Origin: Coptodactyla brooksi
Lineage: Eukaryota; Arthropoda; Insecta; Coleoptera; Scarabaeidae
DNA length: 23,009 bases
Assembly: GCA_033557675.1 (NCBI GenBank)
Contig: JAWQRM010000409.1
Location: forward strand, 1-23,009
Reading direction: 5' to 3'
In this document: one piece after another, positions 1 through 8,905 of the stretch
How positions within the stretch are numbered: the first letter of the stretch is position 1
Layout: the number at the start of each line of letters is the position of its first letter
Program-made: the position numbers and the translations under genes
Notes under the pieces: generated by a model
Told to the model about the DNA's origin: nothing
Database searches by the model: none
Seen by the model: only the letters and a program-made list of their open reading frames with translations

Positions 1-27
1 TTAGGTACATTTTTGTAGTTGATTGTT

Positions 28-300
28 TCCTTGAATTTTGAACGGTTTGCTACCTATGGACCTGAACAGGGTAAAAAGGTAAAAAAAATCGAATTTTTTA
101 AAGATTTTTGCGATTTTGATCTTGAACATGAAGTTTTTTTGATTTTATATGTTCACAATTTTTGTTCTTTATGACAAGAGCTACAACTTTGCTTTGAGAG
201 TAAATCAAAATTCCGAACGGTTTGCAAGATATGAGCCTGAGAAAATGATCAGTTTTTTGCAAAAATGACACCGAGGGCCCAAATTTTTGGGGGCCCATAA
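28..300. repeat. Degenerate tandem repeat, about 175-bp period
   Basis: The motif GAACGGTTTGC occurs at 40-50 and again at 215-225. In both places it is followed by a related stretch (ATGGACCTGA versus ATGAGCCTGA) and preceded by similar T-rich or A-rich sequence. This suggests two diverged units about 175 bp apart, as in a decayed satellite or the inner repeats of a TE. A GGGCCC...GGGCCC inverted repeat lies at about 275-296. No coding potential is convincing here: the short open frames are low-complexity. The extent of the array to the left is cut by the window edge. Confidence 0.4.
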
Positions 301-479
301 AAAAAGTGCATGACTTGGGGCAAAACTGGGAGACACGGGTCTTTTTATTTTTGGTCTTTTATCACGTAATGGTGTCCGCATATGGTTATATTTCCATGAC
401 AAATTACACACAGTGTAATTTAAAGAGCACGATATAATGAGGATAGACAATTTTATTTTCAAACCAAGCTTCAATGAAG

Positions 480-1235
480 GTTTTCTATCGTCTAAGGGAT
501 GTATATCAAATTATATTGCTTGTTTTAGCTTACTTACGTAATAGATATAATTGAAAATTCTAGGAACGCAAAATATGAATGAGTTGGTTGTCCTTTCTAC
601 TAGAAATGTAAAGGGCACTCCCAAACACCTCATGCATTATTTTAATTTTACAGAAACATGTAAACATTATCATCTAACCTAGTAGGTACATAAATGATAT
701 AGTTTCATTATTTTCCTGCTTTCATTATTTTCTATTTTCGATGTATTTTCTCTAACTTTCTATTCCCAATAAATTTACCTTCCTCCCGGTCTGCCTTGCA
801 TTCGTTTCCATTTTATTTGCTTTGTCTTTGTGCGCTTATTATTCTCACTATATTTTCATTTTCTACAATATCTATGTCATGGTACACCTTCTCGATCACA
901 TATCGTACTGCTGCCTCTGATTTAGTTCATTTTTGTCATTGAATAGTTTTGCCTCTTACTCGTATAATAGAAAGCCTTATAATCCACATGAATCTTTTCG
1001 CTGATTTCGTCTTTTGTTTGTTCTGCATATAAAAATCCTTTGGTATTTAAAAGTTTTAACCTTTCGAAATGTGTATCCACCGCTCCTAAATTTAGTCAGT
1101 GTACCTTTTTAGCACTAAAGACATATACTCCGTTTAATATTTATTAGTTAATAAACCATCTGCACATGCTTCCAGAATTTATACAGCACTTTTTAGTTCC
1201 CGTGTTACCCTTTCGACTATTTCAACATTGCCTGT
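480..1235. other. No gene seen; AT-rich flank of the piggyBac relic
   Basis: No frame longer than chance, no splice-bounded exon and no repeat structure was found. Reading the minus strand gives short TE-like phrases, but none is specific enough to assign. Confidence 0.5.
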
Positions 1236-1299
1236 TTAACCCTGCTGTTCTCCTTGGTTTTACTATACATTTGTAGTCATTCGGGTCATAGTGACCCGA
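1236..1299 (-). mobile_element. piggyBac-like 3' terminus with TTAA target site
   Basis: TTAA at 1236-1239 is followed directly by CCCTGCTGTTCTCC. A TTAA target and termini beginning CCC are family hallmarks of piggyBac elements. A perfect 8-bp inverted repeat, TCGGGTCA-TAG-TGACCCGA, sits 41 bp inside the end (1281-1299). GGGTCA/TGACCC palindromes of this kind are, to my knowledge, seen near the ends of some piggyBac-like families. The terminus lies downstream of the minus-strand transposase relic, as expected for the element's 3' end. I could not find the matching 5' end (GAACAGCAGGG-TTAA on the plus strand). Confidence 0.6.
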
Positions 1300-1415
1300 T
1301 GTATGCAGCTACAACGATAAAAAGCAAAATGTAAACAAAAGTAATAAAAAATATTACAAACACTAAATCTAAAAATAAAAGAGAATATAAATTCTGATGT
1401 GCATCGAATTATTGC

Positions 1416-2345
1416 CTAATCTTTACACTGATGACAATAATACATCACACGAACCTTACACAAATATTCATTACACTTACAACATGTTTTACTTGTTTTA
1501 TTGTCACGTTTTGATGGACACATATTACATCGTGCTCTTTTATTTTTACTGATTGCACCAGATGTAGATGGAACTGCTACTTCGCCACGTTGATCTTGAA
1601 TGTTCTTTCTTACGGCAGTAGCTTGTTGAGTATAACGAGGTATATGTTGTCTTGACATCATAATAGTGAGTTACCATCAGTTTGTCCAATTTCTCGAAAT
1701 AACACAAATGCATTATAAGCACTAGCATCAAGTATATTGTAGAATTAAAATAATAGGCCATCGATTGATTTTTCTTTTGCAAGTATATGCTGCAACACTT
1801 TGATCTAACGTATCAATCCCCCTTTGGTAGAGTTATAATCTAGTATAATTTGTGGCTTCTTTTCGTCCCTGCTGCTCACTTCCTTATTACAGTGTGTTAT
1901 GAATAATAACGTTTTTATTTTTTTAGGCACATACGATACAATTGTGGTATTCTTGGTAAAATGAAAACTAGAACTATGTAGTTCTTTATTTATTGTAATC
2001 ACGGAAAGTTCGGGTTTATGTTCTCTAACAGTTCCTGACATAAGTTTTCTTTTGAGGAGCATTTTACCTAAATTTTTGGACGTGAAAAAATTATCTCATG
2101 TCAACATTTTGCCCACAAGTTCTTGTGTTAGATCTAAAACTACTTGTATCGCTTGATTTTTTTCTGGTGCTTCACCCGTCACAAAGAGTCCATATTTTGA
2201 TGCCATATTTTGGTGGCTTGCTGGGAATATGCTGTTTGAAAGGAAATCGTGCTACAGTTTTAACAGCTTTTCATAATCCATTTTCCTCTTCTAAAACAGT
2301 ACTGATATTGTTCTGCACTATTTTCCATATGTTCTAATATTTCAT
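1416..2345 (-). pseudogene. piggyBac-like transposase, frameshifted relic
   Basis: The DDE_Tnp_1_7 core and the C-terminal cysteine-rich domain of a piggyBac transposase can be read on the minus strand in the right order. The pieces are IPSKPPKYGIKIW (about 2184-2240), DNFFTSKNLGK (about 2065-2095), GTVREHKPEL, SYVPKK, LDYNSTKGG, then IDTLDQ (about 1803-1817), NRWP, SAYNAF, and a Cys-rich tail with RCNMC, CCKC and CHQC (1424-1535). Two of the family's catalytic Asp positions are visible: the D of DNFF (2093-2095) and the D of IDTLDQ (1812-1814). The copy is dead. There is a TGA at 2096-2098 just before DNFF, a TGA in the upstream segment after WTLCDG, a frameshift in the G-run at about 1818-1824 and another at about 1750. 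The N-terminal third, including the first catalytic Asp, is not recognisable above about 2345. Confidence 0.88.
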
Positions 2346-2566
2346 TAATTATTAGTTAGAAACAGTTAGAAAAACATTTCTGTTAGTTATTCTGTGCCAT
2401 CGTCCCTTTTCTCGCTATCATTAGTGTATGATTCTTCGAAATGTATTCCCCAGGTTTTCTCTTTTATTACACAGTCTTGTTTTCATATACATCTACAAAG
2501 GGAATAGAACTACTCTTCAGAAAATCATCCTCTACTGCACTGGATTTTTTGGAGAGTTAGACGAAA

Positions 2567-2629
2567 GCCTCAGTAGCTCAAAAGTAAAGACACCTACCAT
2601 GAAAGCAGGTTCGAATCCTGCTCGGGGGT
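2567..2629 (+). pseudogene. tRNA-like relic (SINE head or tRNA pseudogene)
   Basis: GGTTCGAATCC at 2608-2618 is an exact Pol III B-box. It forms a perfect T arm (GCAGG-TTCGAAT-CCTGC). Upstream, TAGCTCAAAAGTAAAG resembles a D-arm/A-box, and CCTAC-CATGAAA-GCAGG resembles an anticodon arm. The same GCAGG serves as both the 3' anticodon-stem strand and the 5' T-stem strand, so the variable region and one stem strand appear deleted. The acceptor strands (GCCTCAG and TCGGGGG) pair only partly. It is therefore not a canonical functional tRNA. It could be a deleted tRNA copy or the head of a tRNA-derived SINE. Confidence 0.45.
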
Positions 2630-2739
2630 CAACTTATTTTCTTGCTTCAATAAAAAGTAAAAAATTACTGTTGGCAAACCAAATCAATAACTACAACTGC
2701 AGTCTTTCCATATTCTGAATACTTGATTGGGAGACTGTT

Positions 2740-2800
2740 TTGAGATTGAAATTCTGAGAGAATAGACATAGACATTCTGAGAGAATAGACTGTCTCAAAA
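2740..2800. repeat. Short tandem duplication
   Basis: ATTCTGAGAGAATAGAC occurs twice in a row, 23-25 bp apart, in non-coding sequence. Each copy contains a small ATTCT...AGAAT self-complementary core. Probably replication slippage. Confidence 0.6.
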
Positions 2801-2954
2801 TAGATACATACTTGTGAAAGAGAACACAGGACCTTTCTTGTAGGATTCATCCTTCAATTTAATCCCATGATCATTCGTGAAGCCGATGACTATGCGTTAG
2901 AAAAACAGCTGAGCGTAACCCACATGCAGATGTAACTTATAATGCTTTATGTAT

Positions 2955-3035
2955 AATTGAAAATCCTCGATGTAAATTTAATATAATATGGAGCCCAGCA
3001 CGGAGCCCTATGGCACTTCCCTTGAAATTGGCAAG
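2955..3035 (-). pseudogene. Non-LTR reverse transcriptase motif fragment
   Basis: On the minus strand one frame reads EVP-stop-GSVLGSILY, then IYIEDF. This matches the highly conserved non-LTR RT block (V)PQGSVLGP...YI.D of Jockey/R1/I-type elements. The Gln codon CAG has become TAG. I saw no convincing upstream palm motif or downstream catalytic ADD block, so only a short remnant survives. Confidence 0.5.
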
Positions 3036-3257
3036 ATACTAGGGTCGATTGCTAGATGGGTCTGAGATGGGTCGGTATTAGTAAAGTAGAAGCAAAATCA
3101 AGTCTAAATGTCTTAGACGTATCTAATTGCAGTGTTCACAGTACCGAGTAAGCATTCTACAATGAATTCTGATGATTACTACTTTTGTTTTCCTTCCCTT
3201 ATAAATAAAAACGTCTCTATTAATCTTATAAGATATCTTAAAGGTCTAGTCTGCCTT

Positions 3258-3527
3258 CTTAACTAATCGATTTGATAGTCTTCAATCCATAAATCATCTG
3301 GTCCTTCTACATCCTTCAGAGTCAGTTGATGCTCTGAAAATGGAACAACCACAAGCTTTTTGCTGCTTCTACAATACTTTTCTTATTCCTCTTGTTTCTT
3401 AACTTTCTCCAATTCAATAATTGGTCTCGCATAATCTGTGCCATCTGATGTAATGACTGCTACTTTAAATTCACTTAATTTTGTTTTACGAATTTGATCC
3501 GAATTTGGTTTATGTTACCTACCATAC
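3258..3527 (-). other. Unassigned minus-strand reading frame with one stop
   Basis: About 88 codons stay open in one minus-strand frame except for a single TAA after KVKKQEE. Readable pieces include SEFKVAVITSDGTDYARP, VVVPFSEHQL and GPDDLWIEDYQID. The YARPIIEL segment loosely recalls the C-terminal tail of BEL/Pao or gypsy integrases (..YxRPIxKL..), and the block lies just downstream of the gypsy integrase relic. I do not recognise a specific family. It could be the end of the gypsy pol or an independent TE tail. Confidence 0.3.
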
Positions 3528-3639
3528 TATTACATCAAGTCGTTCCTAATTTCCACGTAGTTTTATCTACGTGGTAGTTTTATCTATCTGTTCACTTTTG
3601 TTAAATTACAATTGACTGTTCTAAATTGGGGTATGAGAG

Positions 3640-5510
3640 AATTTAGATCTGTCCGCGGTATAAATCCTAACACTAGCTCCCCAGGTGTCCATTTCCATTT
3701 ACGGTACCTGGAGTATTTCAATGGCTAAATAAAATATTGTCCAACGCCTTGCTAAAGTACAGTCTTTCCGGATGATTCGAGTACGTATATTTCTTTTCCA
3801 AGTTTTGATTGAGAATTTGAACTCCTTTCCTCCAAATTAATTTGAAGGCGACTGTTACGAATGAAGTAGTTAATCTAACTTAGCTCAGTTAGAATAACTA
3901 TATATACAACTACCTGTAAATTTAACAACAGTCTATATGTATTCTTTCAAATCTAATATTTGTTTTTACCCGACTAACTAGATTCTGATTTTCCTAGCAG
4001 CTTTCACAGTTGAAATTTAGCTTCTACAGTAGAAAACCTCTTCTCTTTGTGCCCTTGGTATTACAACGCTGTACTAGACATAGACATCCACTATTTGAAT
4101 GAAATTCTTCACGAATAATTATAGTAGGATCTCAATTTCCCTTCTTCAAATAAGTTCTTCCACCCAAGTGTTATGAAGTTTTTATCTTTAAAGGCGTTGC
4201 ATCATTGTCAAACTTGTATTCTTAGAAAATATATTCCCAAACAATTCCTACGCTTGTAGCAAAGATTGTGTATCAGTAACAATATCGAATAATTAACCAT
4301 ACATATATTTGTGATGTTTTTGTTTGTTAAGAATACTACTAATGATTCCTTTGTGTTGGTGACAGTGCAGCACAAGCAAAAGTATTGACTTCTTCTTATC
4401 ATGTATTTTGGGACATAGGATAGGATCTAGCTCCATAAGAACTTGAGCTAATCTTAATTTAGGATTGAAATTAAGCAGCAGATTTCTTTTTATCAGCATA
4501 TCCTTGCTCTGTTGAAAAGCACTTGAAATACGTTTAATATTTCTGGATGTAACTTCAACTGTGTTACATTTGTTTGTGCAGGACAATCCAAAATCGCCTT
4601 CAATCCGATAGTCGCGGGATGTATTCCAAGTTCATCGATTTTGTGACCTAAATATTCAACTGTATCCTAGAATATTTACATTTCTGCAGGTACACCCTTA
4701 TGTGATATTCATGTAATCTAGTTCAAGCCTTGTATACATTATCTTCACACTGCTTGCAGTCTATTGCGGAGTATGGAGATAATAATGCCCTCTAATGAAC
4801 ATGTGTCCCCTGGTGAATCTTATAATTCTTGATAGATTCATCTTAGATTCATAAATATTGGGTGTGCTACGAACAACAAGTATTAGCGTCTACAGTCATA
4901 ATAAAATGCGTTTTGCCTTTACCCCCCGAAAGAGAAGTTAATAAATCATGTATCTTTTGTATATATAGAGCAAGATTTAGTATTTTTACAATCTACCCAT
5001 AAGCCTAATGGAAAGGGCCGATGTCACAGCTCTTTATCTTACAAATTAAATGGTACATCATAAGGTTACTTAAATACTACCGGTGTAGCATATACATGTT
5101 GCGATAAATTTACTTTAAACTTATTTATCTCATCATCGTTAAAACAAAATAAATTTTGTCTTTAATTCCCATAAATGATTTCTTTCAACATTATTTACGT
5201 TGAATCTAGAATATGTTCCTCCACGCATCTACCACTATCTAGCTATTATCTGCCTAATAATGGATATTCAGTTTCTGAACATGCAACAATCAAGGGTAAT
5301 TTATAATCTCTGTCTGCTCTTGCATCCAATTCCATGTCCAAATGTGTTTTTTTTCGATCTTCAACTTTTTCAAACACACCTCTGATGCATAATTTATCTT
5401 ATTTGTTCTAAAATTCGATACTTTCGATTTTCTGTAATTTTTAATGAAGCTGTATTCTAATTTTCCTCTTCCTGAACTAATTGTAATTTTTTCAACCACA
5501 TCTTCCACAA
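3640..5510 (-). pseudogene. pol: Ty3/gypsy pol relic (RT-RNase H-integrase)
   Basis: Domains appear in normal gypsy order on the minus strand, in several frames. From the high-coordinate end: EYPLLGR (possible protease C-end, about 5245); ATPVVF and YDVPFNL (RT entry, about 5045-5095); a DLLTSLSGGK block (about 4920); RLHEYHIRVYLQKCK; VEYLGHKIDELGIHP (about 4620-4662); CPAQTNVTQLK; FQQSKDMLIKRNLLLNFNPK (RNase H entry); HKYMYG; VTDTQSLL; VVIPRAQREEVF and KAARKIRI...DLKEYI (integrase zinc-binding region, about 3950-4060); NTPGT and TPGELVLGFIPRTDLNSL (integrase C-terminal landmark, about 3640-3740). There are many stops and frameshifts. The RT palm between SLSGGK and the QDD block is largely deleted or unreadable, and the integrase catalytic core is missing. 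This is an old, non-functional copy. No LTR pair was identified. Confidence 0.85.
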
Positions 5511-6304
5511 TAATTTACCTTTTTATACTGAACCTTGACAAGGAGGTAGAAAACACCTCGGGATGGATACCAAGGTCTGATATTAAGGTGGTTTCAAGGG
5601 TGGAAGTATACAGGAAGATCAAAGGAGAAAGAACCACTACATCAAAGGCAACTAAAATTGAAGAAAAACTTTGAACATAGAAATATTCATGAAGATATGT
5701 GGATTTAACTCGATAGTTGGACAAAAGATCATTGAAACTTAATCACATTCTAATAGGGCATACGCATTCCACGTCAAAAAAACAAATAAAATAACATAAA
5801 ACATAGAAAAACGACAAGAATGAAAGTCAAATAAGTTTTGAAGAAGATTTAAAAATAGGATTAGAGAAACATAAAATAAAATGTCAATAAATTTTGAATG
5901 AAGTAACACAGAAATAAGTGTGGTAAGGCAGGAAAGATATAATGCTTCGTTTGATGCGCTAAGCGACAAAAATTATGCAAATATTGAAGGTGACTTAACT
6001 AGTTTTAAATGAAGTAAAAGCAAATACAGATGTATGAAAGGAAGAGGGAAACAGACATGCCAAAGAAAATATGTGGCAACTTTTATCAAAAATGAAAGAA
6101 AAGCAAAGAACAACCCTAGAGGGAATAGTCAAGGGTAGAAGGTGAGAAGCGAGGCTGCAAAATTAAAAATATGGACAAAATACGATGAACAGTTACAGAA
6201 TGTAGGTGTTAAAAATGAACAGAATGTTGATACCAGAAATCTAATAACTTATGAATACAGTAACTATGAGAAACGTGGTTGAGGATTTTTAGAACCTTTG
6301 GCTT

Positions 6305-6437
6305 AGTAACAAAATTTGCACGATTGTCACCACTACACCAAAGCCGAAAACTTTATCTATGCTTGCGAAGCTATGCGCATCATAAATAAACTTTTCGGTT
6401 TTGGTGTAGTGGTGACAATCATATAAACTTTGTAACT
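6305..6437. repeat. 133-bp imperfect hairpin (57-bp arms)
   Basis: Left arm 6305-6361 and right arm 6381-6437 are complementary at 49 of 57 positions, with a 19-nt loop. The core GATTGTCACCACTACACC is perfectly paired. The hairpin lies inside the LINE relic, between the linker and RT fragments. The direct repeat GTAACTATGAGAAA occurs at 6260-6273 and 6432-6445, one at each side, which suggests an insertion or duplication. Likely a palindromic MITE or foldback element. A structured-RNA precursor is possible but unsupported. Confidence 0.7.
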
Positions 6438-6687
6438 ATGAGAAAGACTAGATAAGAAATGTTTTAGAAGAAGCGCCATCATAACAGGGAAAACTACAAA
6501 AGGATATCCGGCTATTCAATCTAGAGTGACTAAGCTGATCATACGAATATGGCTGGACAAAGAAATGAAGAAGTTATCGATATGTGAACGCTAGTAAATG
6601 TAGTTTATAAGATGTTGATAAGAGCGATATGAAACAGACTGAATCAACACCAAGAGACGATAATGAGTGAATACCAAGAAGGGTTTA

Positions 6688-6869
6688 AGTAGTGGGTATA
6701 AGCCAATTCCAGAACCTCCTCAGCAAGGTCAGGGTCAAGATCAGTCACCTGAGTGACCTTGACCTTGACCTTGTTCTGGGAGGGGAGGTTCTTATGACTG
6801 ACCTTGACCTTGCTCTGGGAGGGGGGTTATTCTAGGAGGAGGTTCTGGAATTGGCTTATACCTACTACT
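6688..6869. mobile_element. MITE-like element with 33-bp terminal inverted repeats
   Basis: The 33-bp termini 6688-6720 and 6837-6869 are inverted copies with one mismatch; both contain GGTATAAGCCAATTCCAG. If the true end is G(T/G)GGTATAAG, the flanks are TA on both sides (6690-6691 and 6866-6867). That would fit a Tc1/mariner-type MITE, but the TA assignment is ambiguous because the sequence around it is itself palindromic. The insertion sits exactly where the LINE frame reads SEYQEGF on the left and continues as TIDQF on the right. The interior holds a duplicated block (GACCTTGACCTTG then TCTGGGAGGGG) and no coding sequence. Confidence 0.75.
6724..6813. promoter_or_regulatory. Cluster of TGACCTTGA motifs inside the MITE
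   Basis: TGACCTTGA occurs exactly at 6754-6762, 6760-6768 and 6799-6807, with near matches at 6766-6774 and 6805-6813 and a related site on the opposite strand near 6724-6737. Its complement TCAAGGTCA is the known monomer site for FTZ-F1/SF-1/ERR-type nuclear receptors. Whether the cluster binds anything is inference. It may only be a GACCTT-type tandem repeat. Confidence 0.3.
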
Positions 6870-7170
6870 GGTGTAGAAGCAGAATTTGACTTCACCTACT
6901 ATTGATCAATTTCAGAAACTAACAGAAATCACACTGCACGAGAATCCCATGTGAACGGTTCTAATGATCTAGACAGTAGTCATAAGCGAATCTTGAGTTC
7001 AAAGAAATAGTCTCCTTTTCAACAGTTGTCTGTACCAATGCCATAGATGTGGCAAAAGTACGGAAACAATTGAAGAAGGCTTTTTAAGATCTATAGAAAA
7101 CGGCACGAGAATATGACAGTAAATGAGAATAAAACAAAATATATGGGCATGAATAGAACTATACTATAAT

Positions 7171-7429
7171 GTAAGGGGTAAATGTCATAAAGTTTGCCAT
7201 TAAGTCACAACACAAAGGAGAAACGGTGACCTATGCTGTGCAAGGCACAGGAAATGCGAAACCTGGATTACATAGCAGGAAGAAAGGATAGAGAGGACCA
7301 GAGGAGAGATGCCGGAATATGATTAAGAAATGCGAAGTCATGGGTCTATAAAGCCTATAGAGCTATATGTGTATCTATGTTCATTCCGGGACCACTAATT
7401 ATATTTCCCAAATTCTTTGCAATCTCTTC
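7171..7429. other. LINE tail / gypsy junction, no clear feature
   Basis: This stretch should contain the LINE 3' end and the boundary with the gypsy relic. No poly-A tail or microsatellite tail, and no clear target-site duplication, could be recognised. The plus strand is purine-rich (AGGACCAGAGGAGAG at about 7296), as in LINE C-terminal Arg-rich segments, but it cannot be aligned with confidence. Confidence 0.35.
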
Positions 7430-7645
7430 TTTACCTTTTTATTCACCTTGAACTCTCAGCCGCTAATTCATGCTTAGAAGTATGATTGTAGCTTTTTTAT
7501 ATGTCAAACCTTCCTCAACAAATAATCGCTTTTGTATATTTTCAGACGATATACCATATACAAACACATACAAATCTACCTCGAAGGGCTTCATCTAAAA
7601 GTCTACCAAAATTGGAACCCTTTCAACTACAAATTTCACTGAAAT
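7430..7645 (-). pseudogene. gag: Ty3/gypsy gag fragment
   Basis: Two adjacent minus-strand frames read EALRGRFVCV and then GISSENIQKRLFVEEGLTY, KKATIILLSMN. This matches the conserved capsid C-terminal pattern of Ty3/gypsy Gag (L+DR.VCG...E.IQ+RLL.E..LT..KA.....ME). One frameshift and one stop are visible. Strand and order (gag at higher coordinate than pol, both minus) fit the same gypsy copy as the pol relic at 3640-5510, with a LINE inserted between them. The zinc knuckle expected after this segment was not found. Confidence 0.65.
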
Positions 7646-8110
7646 ATTGATTCCTTCATTAGCCGTTAGTTCAAATTTACTTTTAGTAAATTTGTTATGC
7701 TCTGCTTGTGCTCTTTACATTACGTTTTCACACGTTTCTCATATATTACTCATATAAATTTTTCTTTTAGCAACTTTTATCTATTGGAATCTTTAACTTT
7801 ATTCCACTTATTAGAAGAAACGGATGTCTGTGGTCTCGTAGTCACTAGAATTAACAAACACCTGAAGCACAACATTCATGTTTTAAAACTCAATATATGT
7901 TTCGATTTATGGAATCAACCATCTAGAAAACGGCTCATGGGAATTTCACTAATAATAGTATCAATTATTATTCAATAATAATAAATAACAATTTTATTTC
8001 TACGAAAAGAAAACTAACCAAATACCCACGTATAGACTTAATACTTCCATTTAGATGTAAAGCTTTCTAAAAGCAGTATGTTAAAGAAAACTGAAGAATT
8101 AAACATAAAA
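7646..8110. other. No recognisable gene
   Basis: A 93-codon plus-strand frame (7697-7978) is open but has no recognisable motif and an AT-biased, membrane-like composition typical of translated AT-rich DNA. I do not consider it a gene. The gypsy 5' LTR would be expected near here but was not identified. Confidence 0.4.
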
Positions 8111-8117
8111 TACAATA

Positions 8118-8330
8118 GCATACTTGAATTATTGGGAAGGAACTTGTAGCTGTCAAAAGATTCAAAATAAAGCCTTAAAAACTATTGTAAATAATCAATG
8201 GTATGTAAGCTATCGAGGACTACAAGTAGATGCGGTCAAGGCAGAAATTAAGAAGTGTACGAAATTAGGATTAAGATCAAAATTTAATTCGTATACTCAA
8301 AAGAACTACATATTCCCTTTAAACTTGTGC
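8118..8330 (+). pseudogene. Jockey-type RT C-terminal fragment
   Basis: The plus-strand frame reads SCQKIQNKALKTIVNNQWYVSY, RGLQVD, VKAEIKK. This matches the region after the RT thumb in Jockey-clade non-LTR elements (..IQ..QNK.LR.I..APWYV.N..LH.DL....V..EI.+). The frame changes just upstream, where LELLG in another frame fits the usual YGIQLWG block. It ends without the rest of the protein. 5'-truncated LINE copies of this kind are common in insect genomes. Confidence 0.65.
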
Positions 8331-8399
8331 AATGTGAAATGTGAGAGCAAAAACAAAGACAAAACAATGCAATTGTAGTCATTCCAGGAATTATGCGCA

Positions 8400-8905
8400 A
8401 GATGTTTAGTATTAAACAAAAAATTTAGCAATTTAAGTCCAAAACATTACCCAATCGATCTAGGATTAGATGCATTGTAATTCTTTATATAAAAAAATAA
8501 AAATGTTAAAATTATAACCCCATCGACAAGAAATTAAATATTAAGTTATGTACATAGTTCTACAAAATTCGTTTTCATACTAAAACACAAAGAATTTTTC
8601 AGACATCATCCGCAAAACTTGAAAAGCTGGTGATATTTGGGATTTTTTTTTAATTTCAGCATACCTTTTGCTTAAACGATTCGTAAGTCAGCAATGAAAT
8701 TAATATAGTATAGTACCAACGTATCATAATAATATAGTAAAGAATGAACAAAATTACAGCGAAAATACCAAAATTTGACTGGTTTTTTGATTTATAGAGA
8801 ACTGCTTACAATTATTAATCAAAAGTCAATACCCCCTATAGTATACAATGTCATATTCCACCTAAACAAAGGAGGTGAAAGAGGGCAATTTGAAAGCCTA
8901 CTTAC
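8400..8905. other. Putative intronic AT-rich stretch, nothing seen
   Basis: No motif, repeat or splice-bounded exon was recognised. If the exon at 8906-9013 is real, this lies in its downstream intron. Confidence 0.4.

Larger units (their letters stand above)
5550..7170 (+). pseudogene. Non-LTR (LINE) EN/RT relic nested in gypsy
   Basis: Plus-strand fragments fit a LINE of the kind common in insects, in order. SDIKVVSRVEV at about 5575 may be the endonuclease end (weak). KIWTKYDEQLQNVGVKNEQN (about 6165-6230) is the linker before RT. VTKLIIRIWLDKEM (about 6520-6570), NVVYKML (about 6597) and SEYQEGF (about 6667-6687) correspond to the RT regions usually read as ..W..., LLNV.YK.. and EYQ.GFR. 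After an insertion come TIDQF (about 6900), AIDVAKVRKQLKKAF (about 7038-7087, where the catalytic YADD has decayed to NAID) and TVNENKTKYM (about 7117-7146). There are multiple stops and frame changes. It interrupts the minus-strand gypsy relic between its gag and pol remnants and is interrupted by a short inverted-repeat element. Confidence 0.75.

Noticed and set aside
2098..2337. Plus-strand 79-codon frame
   Set aside because: Antisense of the piggyBac transposase core, which is recognisable on the other strand.
3553..3574. CCACGTAG-TTTTAT-CTACGTGG hairpin as a possible terminator or regulatory site
   Set aside because: It is a perfect 8-bp hairpin but short, in decayed TE sequence, with GTAGTTTTATCT repeated beside it. 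Slippage is the simpler explanation.
7027..7047. Plus-strand CHRCGKS, resembling a retroviral zinc knuckle
   Set aside because: It is out of the expected strand for the gypsy gag. In another frame the same bases encode the decayed LINE catalytic region (AIDVAKVRKQ), which fits the flanking LINE motifs.
7697..7978. Plus-strand 93-codon frame
   Set aside because: No motif, no splice or promoter context, and a composition expected from AT-rich DNA.
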